From Hirudinaria manillensis (lineage: Eukaryota > Annelida > Clitellata > Hirudinida > Hirudinidae): a DNA stretch of 64,000 bases. The notes beneath the pieces were generated by a model that searched no databases, was not told the DNA's origin, and was given only the letters and a program-made list of their open reading frames with translations. Both the position numbers and the translations under genes were made by a program. Shown piece by piece: positions 51,660 to 64,000 of the stretch; position 1 is the first letter of the stretch, and each line of letters opens with the position of its first letter. The stretch covers positions 8,435,501 to 8,499,500 of the forward strand of contig CM067529.1 of the NCBI GenBank assembly GCA_034509925.1. Direction: 5' to 3'.

Positions 51660-52330
51660 ACATTGATGACTTGAAGTCTTTGGCAATAACAGAACATGGC
51701 AAGAAACTTCAAAGATATTTATTAACAAGGTATTATTGAAAGATGTGGCTGGAATAGTGACGCCATTTCATGAAACCACAAAATAACTCTCAACTGACAG
51801 CAATTGACCAATCTAATTGGCGAATCCTACGAAACATAAATTAGCCAAACTTTTGCAAATTTCTTCCGCTGATTGTGAAGTAATTAGATATTTGAAGGAA
51901 ATGATCCTCAGTAACCCGGAGAAATACTTTCCAATGCACAAAATGCATAAGCTGGAAATTTTTTAAGACCAGAAATTTAAATCCAGAGATGGGAATATAC
52001 TTCCGGCATCAGAAATAGTTAATAGGTTGCAAACTCTAAAAGACACGACAGAAAATATGTCAAGAGAAAAACTTGAATACTCACCAGAACCACCACAAAA
52101 AACGACAGAAGACGTGAGGTTTTATTCTGACCTTTTTGAATCGCAACTGAATGAGGTGGATTGCAAAGCATGGAAAACGTTACAGCTGAGGCAGTTTTGT
52201 CAATTCCTACCGCGTCTTCCGAAAGATCTCGTTTCTCTTACTGCTTTAACCATGAATAACAGAAGTGCGCGGTTGCATTCAGATTGTTTATATGGACTGT
52301 TATTTTTATATGGTTTAAATGAGAACTAAA
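51660..52330 (+). pseudogene. hAT transposase (ZBED-like) central fragment
   Basis: It reads NKVLLKDVAGIVTPFHETT, HKLAKLLQISSADCEVIRYL, KEMILSNPEKYF, KLEIF, DQKFKSRDGN and SEIVNRLQTLKDTTENM, then open codons 52027-52329. The series LKDV---L-PF-EAT--LS, LV-P----LL, I--LK--L---L-KRF and IATFLDPRFK is the segment of hAT/ZBED transposases between the catalytic core and the dimerisation end. Stops interrupt it and the YLS..SER end is missing. It is not obviously the same copy or subfamily as the 4.6-kb element. Confidence 0.6.
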
Positions 52331-52339
52331 TGTCTTAAC

Positions 52340-55300
52340 AAAATGCTAACGTTACTGTTTCTTCAATTATTGTTTTTATCAAGTGGGAACGTGGAATCTT
52401 GTAGTGGGGAAGGGATGGGGACGGAAATTCGTGCATGTCTACTCTTCGTGGATGGGGACAATGTCTGCCCCCAATGTCTCTACTCCGAAGAAAGATATGA
52501 TTCTTGAAATAATTATAAGAAAACTAAACTTAATATCCTTAACATGTAATATTTAAGAAATGAACAAATGTACGTATTTAATTATTAATGTTCCATAAAG
52601 TTTTATCCATGTTTATGATTCTCCCAGTGCAAAGGGAAACATTCAAAGAATAAACGAGCAGATTATAAATTTTTCCTGGTGAGACTCATTTATTTCGAAA
52701 CAGCTGCCTTCATCAATCCGCTGCACACATTTTCCATTTTGTTCGTTCATTATTGCCAATTATTTTTATTTGCCGAGTAGTTTCAATTCTCAGTGGTCTG
52801 ATTAGCTTCGTCAAAAGCTGATTTTGTAACAATGCTAAAGAAACAATACATAAAATACATTTCTTGCACATCCTTTTACTGGACATTAATCTAAGCTTCT
52901 TAAAGAACATTATTTTCCATTCAGAACAAAATGACAAGATTTTGGTGACTGAGGACAGCGAATATAAAGAGAAAATTTGTGACGAGCCACCTATGGACCA
53001 CTTAGAAATATCAAGTCATTCGTTCGTTTAATTCAAGCGTCCCTCGGGTGGCAAAGCCAGTGCCACCCCGAAAAATACAAATCAACAGGGAGCAAATTTA
53101 CAGTTTACCGTATATAAAATTTAGAATTTATAATATTTTGAAAAAAATGTAATGGCACCAGAAACATTGACTCGTTTTGTTATGATAAACCCTAATTGCC
53201 TAAGATTCCGACTGAAGAATATAGTCAGAACTTTAAGGAAATCTTGGTGGATAAGATTTCTTCAAAATTTATTTTTTAATTCCTTTTTTGTTAAAGATTA
53301 AATTTTAACACGTTATTGGCTTTTTAGTCAGTAGTTAATATTTCTTGAAGCGGCAAATTATTTGATTTGAGTTGACTATAAAGCGTCAGCACGACAAGGG
53401 AAGGTTAACAAAATATGGAATTCCGCAAATTCAAGTTTAATAAACTAAATGGTCACAAAATGTTTTATTTTTTTGGTGGCAAGATGCGGACGATGGGGAT
53501 CAAGCCAAAAGCAGACTCTTGTAGACAAGAGGGAAAGGTGGTTAAATTTTAACGGAAGTCTTTTATGAGTGTTTTTAAGCTGTTGGTACTTGCTATAATC
53601 AAATCTCCCCTTTCTCCCACTTTGAACTTTAAAATAACTCCCCCTTCTGAATCGCATAGCCTGAAAGAAGAGTTAAATACATTGTCTGAATTTTCTTCCC
53701 AAAATTTCAAATTCTCACCAAGAGTCTGGATGAAACAATGTTTGTTACGATAACTAATGAAGGACGGTTAAGGAATTTATCCGTTACTACATTGACATAT
53801 TTATTTCATACAACAGCACATGTTCGATAATGTTTTACAATTTGTCAATGTCAAATATTTACTTGAGCGCATACAGACATCACACCAATTTTGATCTCTC
53901 GTTATGTGGGTTTGTTCTTGTATGATTAAGCTATATAATTTTACAATAAAATAGAATATTGATCTCTAATGGAAAACATTTTTTATTTAGTGTGAGGTTA
54001 CGTTTTTAAATTCCCCTTTCTCCCCCTGTAAAATATTTGATTTCATGAATCCTACATCGTGATATCATTAAGGACGACCCCTAACGTAGGTAACGTCCAA
54101 CGCAGAAAATGTTATCAGTCTACATAGTACCTTTCCGCATCACCGTGCTGGATTACACAAATCAAGGAATGAAGCATAACGTAACTTACTGTTGGAAGGT
54201 CATCATAAACCTTATTTGCGTCTCAGTCCGATGACTTTCGTGTATATTTTGTCAAATTTAAATATTTTATTTTAACAGTAACAATTAAACAATTTAATAG
54301 TGAAATACTCCCCTCCCCCCAGAGTTAGCAAATTATTCAAGTGCAAGAGTAAGTTTATTAAGTTAAGATAACGATACAATAACTCTCTGGCTTTGTCAGA
54401 TTATGTAGACAATAAAATAACCGAATAATGAATACAATAGAAATTTTTAGGAAAGTAACGGCGACGAAAAGCTAGAAAATTTATATAATTGTATAGAGAT
54501 ATACAATGTAATGTTTAATTATGTATGTCTCCTCTTGTTTTTCCGTGAAAACAGTTAAGTTTTAACGTGCACGAAAAGAATGAGACAAACTTTTAAAGCA
54601 AAATCCTACATTTGTTCTGCAACTGCATCATTTGCATTGCACTCCAAAAACATCCGAAGTAATAATCCTACCAGAACTAAATTTTTTTATTAATATTCAA
54701 CCAACTTCTTATAAATAAATTTATAAACACAATTTACATAATATTCTGAAATTTGAGTAATTTTCGTGAAATATAACACGAGTTATCATAAAAAAAATGA
54801 CTTTTTCCTATCTACATTGGGCGGAATGTAAGTGCAGCGGTGGTGGATGTAAAATTTCAGCACATTTCCAGCCTTTCGTTGCGATGCGTTGCACATTACT
54901 TTTCTAAAACTTTGACATTTTTTTTGTTTGCATCCGTTTTCTTTGTTAAACTTTTTTGCATTATTACAAAAAAAGCGCAAAATTAGAAATTTTATTTTTA
55001 ACATCGTATTCTTAACCAGCTGGGATCCGTCCACAAAGTACGTGACCAGTTTTAATCCCCCTCGTTCACAACACACTCGTCACAAATCTCAGATCCCTCT
55101 AAAAATACGACCGAACTAAAAATTGCAATTATTTGACAAAAATTATAAAACTCTTTTTTTTTAATGCCACACGACAACACGTATAATGTTAATTAAGTAC
55201 TTTAATATAATTTTGCAACTATATAACATTTTTATCGCGCTCAAATAGGCTCACCCCTCCCTCCCACTCGAGCGTGACGTTCTTAATGGACGGCTCCACA

Positions 55301-55900
55301 ACTTAGTTATGTAATGCAATGTTATGCAATTTTGGGATGGAACGTGGAATTTAACATTTGATTCCTGAAAGCGGACAATATGAGGAAATGACAGAAATTG
55401 GGAAGGGTTTGCAAAGAGGTTCGCAAGCTTCAATTCAGTTTGACGAAGTCTCCATTCGAGTTGGCTTTATCGGCTTATTTTTACGACCATTCGCTTGTGA
55501 TTCATATGTTTGTGCGTTATAAATAATTGTAATTGTATTAAATAATAAAAATTGTTCTATTTTTCTCTCGTGATGCTGGCCATCATCACGAGCGGATATC
55601 TGACGAAAAGATAAAATTCATATTGTTTCTCTGGAGATAAGGGACGAGACAATGGAGCCTGCACTTGTTGGAATAAGTTAACTTTTTTTCTCCATCCACC
55701 CTTTTTCAAAAATTGCATTTAAGTCCGATAAAAGTTTTTTTTAAATGAATGAACACATGGTTATTTAAATTTTCATTATTCATTTTATGATTAAAGGTGA
55801 TCTTTGATACGCTTTAATATACATGATGTTTTTTAATATCTCCACAACAGGTGGATGGTATCATGAATCACCTCTCCTAAAACACCTGCAGTGATGACAT
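52340..55900. other. Intergenic stretch, no gene recognised
   Basis: AT-rich. It includes a perfect 8-bp hairpin (GGGTGGCA, 7-base loop, TGCCACCC; 53046-53068). Short frames on both strands lack family features. Confidence 0.35.
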
Positions 55901-55924
55901 GTATCACCTTATTTATTGCCAGTG

Positions 55925-56180
55925 GAATTCCGAATATATGCTCTAGCGTGGTTTAACTTAGTAGTTAAGACCGCGCCTATCGTGGTGTCAGCCGTGATTC
56001 GAATCCTATTGTTGTTGTCGTTGTGTATTCTTCGGTATTGCTGGGTTTTTTTTACACTTCGTCTGAGTTTTTTGGCTTTCATCTTCTCTAACGTAACTGT
56101 GCTCCCAAAACAATGCAATTCAAGTTGCTCTCCCAATCTAGTTATACAGCAGACTTTGATAAGCGGTAAATAAAGGTTTG
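55925..56180 (+). mobile_element. Probable tRNA-derived SINE
   Basis: AGCGTGGTTTAACTTAGTAG then TTAAGACCGCG fits a pol III A box, and GTGATTCGAATCCTA, about 35 bases later, fits a B box (GGTTCGANTCC-like). The acceptor and T stems do not pair well enough for a functional tRNA. A T-rich unrelated body follows (TTGTTGTTGTCGTTGTG to about GATAAGCGGTAAATAAAGG). tRNA-like head plus unrelated body is the SINE layout. Target duplications were not identified. Confidence 0.6.
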
Positions 56181-56189
56181 TTCACTCAT

Positions 56190-57540
56190 TGGACTAAATT
56201 GGAAACATCCGATTCATCATATATTTTAGAGCTTCTTTTTGACATTCTTTAGATTCTTTATATTAAACATGCACCACAGCAATTATTTAAATTAATTACA
56301 TCGTTGAGTGATATCTTGGTAAGCCAAGAAACTTTAAAGGCAATTATCCAATTCAAATTGTTATTTTTATTTCAATTAGCAAGCACAAACAAAACCAAAC
56401 CATAGCTTAGCTAAACTCGGTGGCATCTCAGGCAAAACGACACAAAGAACATAAACTAACAACCTTAATTCCAAATATGAATCTACTCGACCGAATCAAA
56501 ATAAAGCGTTTTTTTTTCAACTATTGATTCGTCTCAATGACGAATTTGTATGGTCGGAGGAAGATGAAAAGTGGCTGCAGATAGTAAAATGTGTTTCCTA
56601 AAGATTAAGATATAATAAAATGTCCGTGGTTCGTTTTAAGGCACTTTTGGATGGGAACTTTCATGTTTTCGATTAGTAATTTATTAAAGTCAAATATATT
56701 AATATCTTTGTGACTTTATTTGCTTTGGCAGCTTCACCAATCCAACCAAGACATTTGCAAACGATTCAATGTCGATCCATCTTATTTTTGCTTATTCAGC
56801 AAACCGTTCGTCGTGTGATGATTCATGTGGTTCAACATTGATGAAAATCAAAATATGATTGATTAATTAATTGTAAGATTATTTACTCATAATATGCCGT
56901 ACAAAAAAATGCTCTAATTAATGAGATGGGTAAACATAAGCTGTAAAAGAAAAAAATCCGTACTAGTCATTTCTAGTTTGTTTCAAAAACTTTCATAATG
57001 CTTGATGTTTCAAACCAGCTGTTTAAGTGGACACGAGAGAAATCCCAACACGAGTTCTTCGCTTCTCAAACTATGAAAATGTCCGACCAATAAGGTATTG
57101 GCATAAATCCTGAGATTCATTACAGCATTAGGGAAGTCAATTGCTTCAAATGTTTAGCAGGTTTAGCTATAGTAACCGATTTAATGAGCTTAAACCAATT
57201 TGTTTCTGGTTAAGTAGCAAAATAATTTAGAAGAAAAACTCTTGAAATACGACGGCTTTAGAAGTTAATTTTAAAGTATAATTCTTAACTCGTTTTAATA
57301 GTTTTGATTTATCTTGGGTTTAGTCTTGGCAGAAAGTATTTAGCGTGTATTTTGCAAGGTATCCATCATTGTACGATGAAGATGGATCTTAAAACTATGC
57401 ATTGCATCAAAACGATCGCATTCTGAAAAGCAGAAGTACATGCATCCTCATTGGTTCCAAATTCCGGAAACTCCTCCCACTTTTGTATGAAAATAATTCC
57501 GTAACAACGGAGCACGCTCGAGCATATTTCACCGATAGCT
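56190..57540. other. Upstream region of the bHLH gene
   Basis: No other exon recognised. It presumably holds the promoter and 5' UTR of the capsulin-like gene. Confidence 0.3.
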
Positions 57541-57544
57541 CTGG

Positions 57545-59153
57545 ATGGGTCGCAAAAGGAAACGAAACAATGAAGACTCTCAAGAAGATGATCTGAATTT
57601 CGTTGATGACGACTCAAAACCTGTTAGTTGATTCCTAAGATGATTTCAGGAATACTATTCGTTTGTTTAACTGTTATATCTCAATGATTTGGGCGTACAA
57701 TTTCAATGAATATTTTTTTTGTCTTTTAAAGTTTCTACTAACTTTGATTTTTATCAGTAATTATTTTTAATAATCTTTATTAGAAAACATGTATTAATTG
57801 ATTCAGATGAGATGAGATGCTAAGTTACATTTGATGTTTTAAATCATTGCGTTATACGATCTCTTAATATAGCTAAGTAATGATCAGATGTATCGCCTTG
57901 TAAAGTCTTTACAAATTAGTCTAAGTTATTCGGTTTTTTTTGTTAGAAATATTCCAAGAATATGAGCGAGTGAGGTCTCAAAACATTTATTCACCATTTC
58001 AAAGAAATTACTGAATTTTATCCAAAAAAAAAATGAGGTCGAAATTATTTGGAAGAAGTTCAGTCCGCAAAATGCCTTCGATTAATTAAAGTAAATGATA
58101 AATCTCCATAACGTTGCAGGCAATTGAAAGAAACGCTGCCAACGAAAGGGAAAGAGCCAGGATGAGAGTCTTGAGCCGTGCTTTTCACAAATTAAAAACT
58201 TCTTTACCCTGGGTCCCTCCAGACACAAAACTTTCGAAGCTCGACACTCTGCGTCTTGCGTCTTGTTACATCGCACACCTGAGCAGGTTGTTGGCAGAAG
58301 ACGGGGACGAGGGAGCCGCAGCTACCGTCAGAGCTCTCACTTTGACCAACAACACTAGTCAACTCGTGAAAAATATCGTTTCTTCACGACTTCCTGACGA
58401 AAACTTCTCTGCAACAACAAAGTTGGTAGGTTAATGTTATTCATCGTTAATTCATTTGCTTGTTTAAATGACGTTATATTAATCTCTACCAAACAATTTT
58501 TATTTGTCTGAAATCCCTTTATCTTGAACATGAATTCTCCCCACGTTGATAATATATTCATGAGAGAACGTGAGAATATTTATTGCTCGAGATGGAGGGA
58601 AAGTACAATGGTTTCATTTGCGAGCAAATTAATGCATCAACAACTATAAACAATGAGAAGAAACTTCACGGGCTGACTTCGTGACGAGAAACACTCCTCT
58701 ATTTTCATGTGGCCAATTGAGATCACACGAAATTCGATCGTTTGGGCATCGTAGAAACGACCTCAGACACCGACCGACCTTTTGGAGATGAGTGATCATC
58801 TTCGAAAGGAATCAATCGATTGTTCAAATCTGCTTTGAGTTACTGCGGAACACGATGAGGAGAACAATCAACAATGATAGAAATGCAAAGAAATGATAAG
58901 ACGCAGATTTTTTTATCATCACCGGCCGTCTTCCAACTTGCACGAAAACAACGATTATCGCAATTCCACGCTCCCATCTCGTAGATAAAGAAGTTTTGTT
59001 CGCGCCATATTTCATGGCAAACAAGATTCTCCAGGTGAAATTGAAAGATTAAATTGCGAATGTTCTTTGCAGACGTGGCCCTTCAGTCTTCCAACTATGA
59101 GATCTCCACAACTTGAGCCAGCCCTGACTAACCAAGAAATTGTTCCTTATTGA
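57545..59153 (+). CDS. TCF21/capsulin-like bHLH transcription factor
   Basis: Nuclear E-box-binding factor. Relatives (TCF21/capsulin/Pod1, musculin) act in mesoderm and muscle precursors as heterodimers with E proteins. Exons are 57545-57622 ([16 protein letters not shown], acidic), 58120-58425 and 59073-59153. All three are phase 0, 465 nt in all, giving 154 residues (human TCF21 is 179). bHLH domain: basic [19 protein letters not shown], helix 1 [11 protein letters not shown], loop [11 protein letters not shown], helix 2 [49 protein letters not shown] is specific to the TCF21/musculin group. The last exon supplies TWPFSLP, matching the NLTWPF motif of TCF21, which confirms the splice at TTG|GTAGGT. 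An acidic GDEGAA segment follows the bHLH. Capsulin versus musculin needs a tree. Confidence 0.92.
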
Positions 59154-59159
59154 ATATTG

Positions 59160-60780
59160 AGAGCGCGTCATGGACACTGTTGCGTGATCTATCTGACATT
59201 TTGTTTGTTTTTGTATGGCTTGTCATTATTTGTTTGCATGCAATGCTTGCCATTTATTGCGAGCTCTTACAGTTTTTTTTTATAAAACTTTTAGGAAATA
59301 CATTTTACTTGATTTCAGAAGCGTGTTAGTAGGAAAAATAGAAGTTATTTATCTTAATCGATAAATTAGAAATGTTCTTAGACTGCTTTACAAATTAAAC
59401 GACCTTTAAAACATTTATTTTAAATATTCAATTAAAAGTTCCTTACGTTTATTATTGTATCATTTTTTATACTTCCTACTCGATTTAAATTAGGATAAGC
59501 TCCATCCAGTTTAGAAAATTTTGTTATTCTCCCTGCCCATCATTAAAATTTTGATATTTGAAGCTTCGGTAATGCAATTAATTATTCAGCATTGATACAT
59601 TACTCAGGTAATAATTATCAATGATAAGCAGACACGTGTCTCAAATGTAGGTCACATGGGAGCTTCAAGTACCCACAAGTGACATGTCTGTAAATAACTG
59701 GACCTTCAAACCACGGCCTTGACACTGATATGTTGTTTACGAATTCGTTTTAATTCTTGTTTGGAAGATCGATGTTAAATACAATTATCGCCAATTAGAG
59801 ACGTAAAATAAATACAGAATAACGGCCCGTTAACTTCGTGACGACTCAAGCTTGTAATTCAGCATCAAATTTTTCTGTGGAATCACAAAGTGAAAGTCTC
59901 ATTATCGAATAAGTTGCTGACTAAGATCTTCCATGAACAATTTCACAACAACAAAAAATTAAACTAGTATATATTATCAATATATTATTATTATCATCAT
60001 ACCGCTAATAATTGAACTTCTAACTGAGCCACATTAAGGCGAAGAGTTTAAATTTACTTTCATCTGAGAAAATCACCTGCTTCCACTTTTCGCATTATGA
60101 AGGAGTAAAAATTTAAAAAAATTAGAAATCATAAATTTTACGGTTTAGATTTTATAGTTCATATTTTAGAGTTTTTAAAGTTGTAATATGATACCATTTT
60201 TAGCGCTTACAGTTCAAAACCATGTTTTTTGCATTTTATAGGATTTGTAACATGTTACCCAATCTAAAATTAGATCTATCATTTTTGTCTTACGAAAATA
60301 AATATTTTGAGGGCTATCCGAATTTTAAAGGGGTTATCAACTGGGAAGGGGGAATCGCACCGTACGGCAAAAACAGTTGGCACTCCACTGTGACCATCTC
60401 TTTTGCCTGAAGGAGATGTCTTTCCTCGTGACCATCGTGATCATTAAACGCCAGAGCGCACCTATTGATGTTAAATTTCCGCTGACCACTGAAATTTCAG
60501 CTAGTTAAAGAATTTTTGTCGTGGGTATTAGAATCTAATTTCTCATTAAGTTGCTTAAATGCATATTCTCCTCGTTTTTGGGGATACTCCTAATTGCTGA
60601 AAATTCCAATGAAATATGCTAGTTAATATGGAAGCTATCTTTTAAAGGCGAGGGAAAGTGGGGTAATATCGGGTATCTAACAAAAACTGCATAAATCCCA
60701 CATCATGGAGGTTGAAAAAAAACTTATGTACATATAAAGTATATATGATATTTAAAATATGTCCGAATATTAAAGGAAAT
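59160..60780. other. Intergenic stretch, no gene recognised
   Basis: AT-rich 3' flank of the bHLH gene. A small ATTATCAATATATTATTATTATC run lies near 59972. No exon or domain recognised. Confidence 0.35.
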
Positions 60781-60799
60781 ATTTGGTATTTTCATAGAA

Positions 60800-61880
60800 T
60801 GGATGTTGCGGAAAACTTCTCGGAGCTTAAGGACAAGGATCCTCAAAGGAGTCCCCACCTTCAACTATTAAGCCATTTGAAACCGCTGACCTCTCCGAGG
60901 TTGGCAGCATTCTGCGATCAGCCGGATGTCCACTGGACTTCGTTTCCTAACTGAAGGGGTAGTGCCTCATCTCTTCTGTATCGACAGCAATGGCCAAGTC
61001 GTTTGCTTCCGCAAGGATGTCCCTTCTTGGCGTTTGACATCGCTTTTTGCGGAGATGAGCGAAACCATCTCATAGAAAGTAAATATTCCGCCGCTTGGTA
61101 ATTGTGAGCAAATTCGCGCTGGATACTGCCGCTTTTGAGGCCTCGCACACTTTTCAGAGTATCTGATTGTGTCGCTGCGTATAACGACTTTTGCCAACAG
61201 GGCATATGGAGCAATTGCTAAGCACATGTCTCGGTTTCGTCGGAGTTCACAACCCCGCAAATTATCTTTGGGGGACAATTGGTCGTACCGACCTTATCGC
61301 AGTCAGGTCGAAGCTGGGGCATCTTCCATCAATCGCTCCAGGTAATGGATCGTTGGACCAGGCTTCCCATCCTACTATCCTGTCTACTTATCCTGCTATG
61401 CTGACTGCGCGGCTAAACGGCTTTGTGAATCGGCTTTGCATCTCTTTTCTCCTCCTCTTGGCCAATGCTCGCGCCTCTGCCTGATGAGCTGGATTAGGAG
61501 CATTTTTGGAAATGGTTCCATCCGATTGCGTGGTGTCCATCTGGATAGGGCTCCTTACTTCCTCGAACATCGATATAGCTACTGAATCGTCGATCTCTTT
61601 CTGCGATCGGAAATTCCTTCCAGATGTAAGCAGTGGCGAATCCTGTCGTCCGCGGAGCTATTGAGCATCCTCTGCGTTCGTATTTAAGTGGCAGCCTCAG
61701 GCTCGCGTTCCTGCTACAGCCTATAGGCTGAAGTAGGCAATTGATGACATTAATGGGGTTTGCCCGCCCATATCTTAGTGAGCCAGTTGATTTTCCTCTC
61801 CTTAGCTTTGACTGATGACGAACCAATAGCGTTAACGGCCAAAGCAATCTCGGAAGTAGCACGAAATGCAGTAGTATGTA
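60800..61880. mobile_element. GC-richer decayed repeat of unknown class
   Basis: This kilobase is visibly richer in G+C and CpG than either flank. It carries many overlapping open frames on both strands. Minus-strand pieces include EARALAKRRRKEMQSRFTKP and EEVRSPIQMDTTQSDGTISK, which look like a charged, gag-like or nucleic-acid-binding region. I recognise no reverse transcriptase, integrase or transposase motif. A transferred or repeat-derived origin is inferred from composition alone. Confidence 0.4.
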
Positions 61881-61889
61881 ATGTCAATA

Positions 61890-63180
61890 ATGTTCATATT
61901 TTTAACACTCGGGCGCAGTATGAATAAGAACAGACATTGTGTCTAGCAGAACACATCTAGAAATATAAATTTATTTTAAAAAATGTTAAAATATGCTTTT
62001 ATATTGAAATGAATGCAATAATTTAGCTGCTGCCCGAAAACGTAGAAATTGGTTAGGACTAGAAAAAATCATGGGCGCCAATATCATATTACCATCTGTA
62101 ATATATAAATATATTATATATATGTTGAAAGTACTTATATATTTATGTAGAAACTAGTGCCTATGAATGTAAAAAAAATAGTTATACTTTATAAGTATGA
62201 AATATAATATAATATAATATTTTACTCATTAGCCTTAGTAGTTGTAAAAATGTATCACAAAATGCAATTAGCACTTTATTTGTAAGTAATTAGAAATGAA
62301 TTAGCTATAGAAAATTGGAAAGTTATCAGTTTATTTAAGCCGCTTGGTTTTGCTTTCATCTACTGATGTGATGACTCATCACTGATGAGCTTCTAGAGAG
62401 ATTGTGGACACTTTTAAACCCCGCTTGTTTTCGTTTGCTGGGTAAAGTAATACAGTTTACTTGACAAAAAAAACCTCTACGTATTGAAACCCGATAACAA
62501 TTTAATTGAGATCTAAATAAATTAGACAAACTAAAATAAGTAGCAAGTTTATAAAAGAATGTGCACATTAAAATCTATTTTATAACTTAGTTATCTCTTA
62601 GTCCCTAGGTGACAGATTCAATATTTGTCGCGTAGTAAACACGTATTAATTTATTTTAAATCCGACAATATTTAAAATTTATGATAGATTCACGTAATGT
62701 TATCCAAAAGACATAAGTTTGCCAAATTTCAGCTCATTTGGGCTTTGGAAAGTAATCGAAAAATCTATTGCAAGATATATTTTACACGCCATGTTAAATA
62801 AAAGCATGTTAAAAGAGATTTTTACTCCAATAACGCTATATTTATTATTCCACTCGTTCTATATTAGCAGAAACTATTTTTAATCGTTTATCACATTACA
62901 AAATCGCAGGTGCATCTCATCGAATGTGCCTTGTCTTGGTTTCAATTTCTGCCTCATCATCAGGGTTATTGCAATGGAAATATCAGTCTAATTACTTGTA
63001 CTTATTATTATGAATTGTAACTATTTATTATCACATCAGAAAAAAAGAAAACAAAAAAATCGGTACAAGGCCGAGCAAAGAGTGACTTGCTCAAACCACG
63101 TTGAAACACAAATTAAAATTATTTAAAGCAAGGAGACAAAAATACAAGTTAGAAATCATGAAAGAGTTGATCCCATTGTC
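61890..63180. other. AT-rich stretch with simple repeats
   Basis: Tandem ATAATATA runs near 62098-62130 and 62205-62225. No coding exon recognised. It contains the 3' UTR of the gene ending at 63187. Confidence 0.35.
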
Positions 63181-63186
63181 GGGGTT

Positions 63187-63788
63187 TTATCCAAATGGAA
63201 GCATGGTAGATAGGCATACAGGCATACTTCTAAGCACAGATCTCTCACAATAACCATCAAAACTCTCACCACTATTAGTAACATGAGTGATCGAATAATT
63301 GTCTTTAACACTCCCAAAATCAACATCTTCAACATTGTTGGCAAAATTTGGTGTTATTTTTTCAAGAATATGTTCCTGTTTAATGGCAGCATGAGTAGGA
63401 GATGATGTGACCAACTTAATGGAATGATATTCTGGTAAGCTGGGCTCACATGAAGAGCCACTTTCATGCTCTCCAGAACCTCGACATCCAGCATTCTGAG
63501 ACTTCTCTTCTGTTTCATCCCCCATAATATCTTGATAAACTTCAGAAGAGCCCAACACAATGGGTTGGGCAGGTACATTCAATAATTTTTCTTTGAGATG
63601 TACAGAATGATCTACCAACTTTGTCACAGCATAACTATGGTTTGAAGAATCTTCCTCAAAGTCCAAATTGGTTTCAACATTTTTTTTAAAACAAGAATTA
63701 TCCCAAGACTTTAAAGAAGAGCAAGCACTGTATGGGTCTCCACTACTAGAAATGATCTTTGCCACATCTCTGGATGTTATTGTATAAC
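63187..63788 (-). CDS. Last exon of an unrecognised gene (runs off the window)
   Basis: A minus-strand frame opens after a likely acceptor (GCTGAAG|GTTATAC at 63788) with YTITSRDVAKIISSSGD and continues for 200 codons to a TAG at 63187. The sequence is Ser/Glu-rich and mostly low in predicted structure (CRGSGEHESGSSCEPSLPEY, KQEHILEKI), ending RSVLRSMPVCLSTMLPFG. It looks like the C-terminal disordered tail of a larger, perhaps nuclear, protein, but I do not recognise the family. Upstream exons lie within the last 200 bp or beyond the window. Confidence 0.5.
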
Positions 63789-64000
63789 CTTCAGCAACAA
63801 ATTAAATGATCATGAATAGAAATAATAATCCAATTAGGAAAAATAACTTCATATAAAAAAATAATAAAATGTCACACTTTACAAATTTATTTCGCAAGCC
63901 CAACGTCAAAGATAAGAAAACTCATTCAAATACAAATGAAAATCAAATATAAACTCCAAAACCTCTTAAGACAAAAAAATTCAGAATCAGCTTCTGATAG

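Noticed and set aside
55925-56000. Functional tRNA gene
   Set aside because: A- and B-box words are present, but acceptor and T stems do not pair, so a SINE head is a better reading.
57366-57617. Minus-strand frame overlapping the first bHLH exon
   Set aside because: The plus-strand exon joins in phase to an unmistakable bHLH domain; the antisense frame is a shadow.

Overview
The window looks like nuclear DNA of an invertebrate animal. It is AT-rich, and its genes are broken by short GT..AG introns with AATAAA signals. It encodes metazoan proteins: a secreted Wnt, a Shaker-type K+ channel, a capsulin-type bHLH factor, a kidney-type glutaminase and a KRTCAP2 subunit. There is no operon structure, no CRISPR and no bacterial signal. 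I cannot name the species. The gene set and the repeat families fit a cnidarian or a bilaterian invertebrate.

Layout. 1.6-3.9 kb (-): very-long-chain 3-hydroxyacyl-CoA dehydratase (HACD). 4.6-12.5 kb: a mobile-element graveyard holding a hAT element bounded by terminal repeats and an 8-bp target duplication, a MULE-like transposase remnant, a Ty3/gypsy RNase H remnant and a further repeat-family ORF. 12.6-16.2 kb (+): a 14-exon AAA ATPase of the AFG2/SPATA5 type with a degenerate first ATPase domain. 17.7-18.8 kb (+): KRTCAP2. 21.8-28.4 kb (+): a Wnt, closest to Wnt5, whose signal-peptide exon lies 4.9 kb upstream of the rest. 30.0-30.7 kb (+): an unrecognised small gene. 30.9-33.8 kb: more decayed mobile elements, including a LINE. 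36.8-38.8 kb (+): glutaminase. 43.5-46.1 kb (-): Shaker-type Kv channel with an unusually short S4. 47.5-48.8 kb (-): a protein with a T5orf172 (GIY-YIG superfamily) domain. 51.7-52.3 kb: hAT fragment. 55.9-56.2 kb: probable tRNA-derived SINE. 57.5-59.2 kb (+): TCF21/capsulin-like bHLH. 60.8-61.9 kb: GC-richer decayed repeat. 63.2 kb to the window end (-): last exon of an unknown gene.

The genes are functionally unrelated neighbours, as is normal in an animal genome: ER lipid elongation, N-glycosylation, ribosome-biogenesis ATPase, signalling, mitochondrial glutaminolysis, excitability and mesodermal or muscle-type transcription. I joined exons by hand. For AFG2, KRTCAP2, Wnt, glutaminase, Kv and the bHLH gene, every junction keeps frame and the summed length is a multiple of three. 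I found no convincing wholly new multi-gene system. The most unusual items are the Kv S4 deletion, the degenerate AFG2 first ATPase domain with a CxxC/HxxxxH amino-terminal motif, the T5orf172 gene, and the hAT element with CCCCGG arrays next to its ends.
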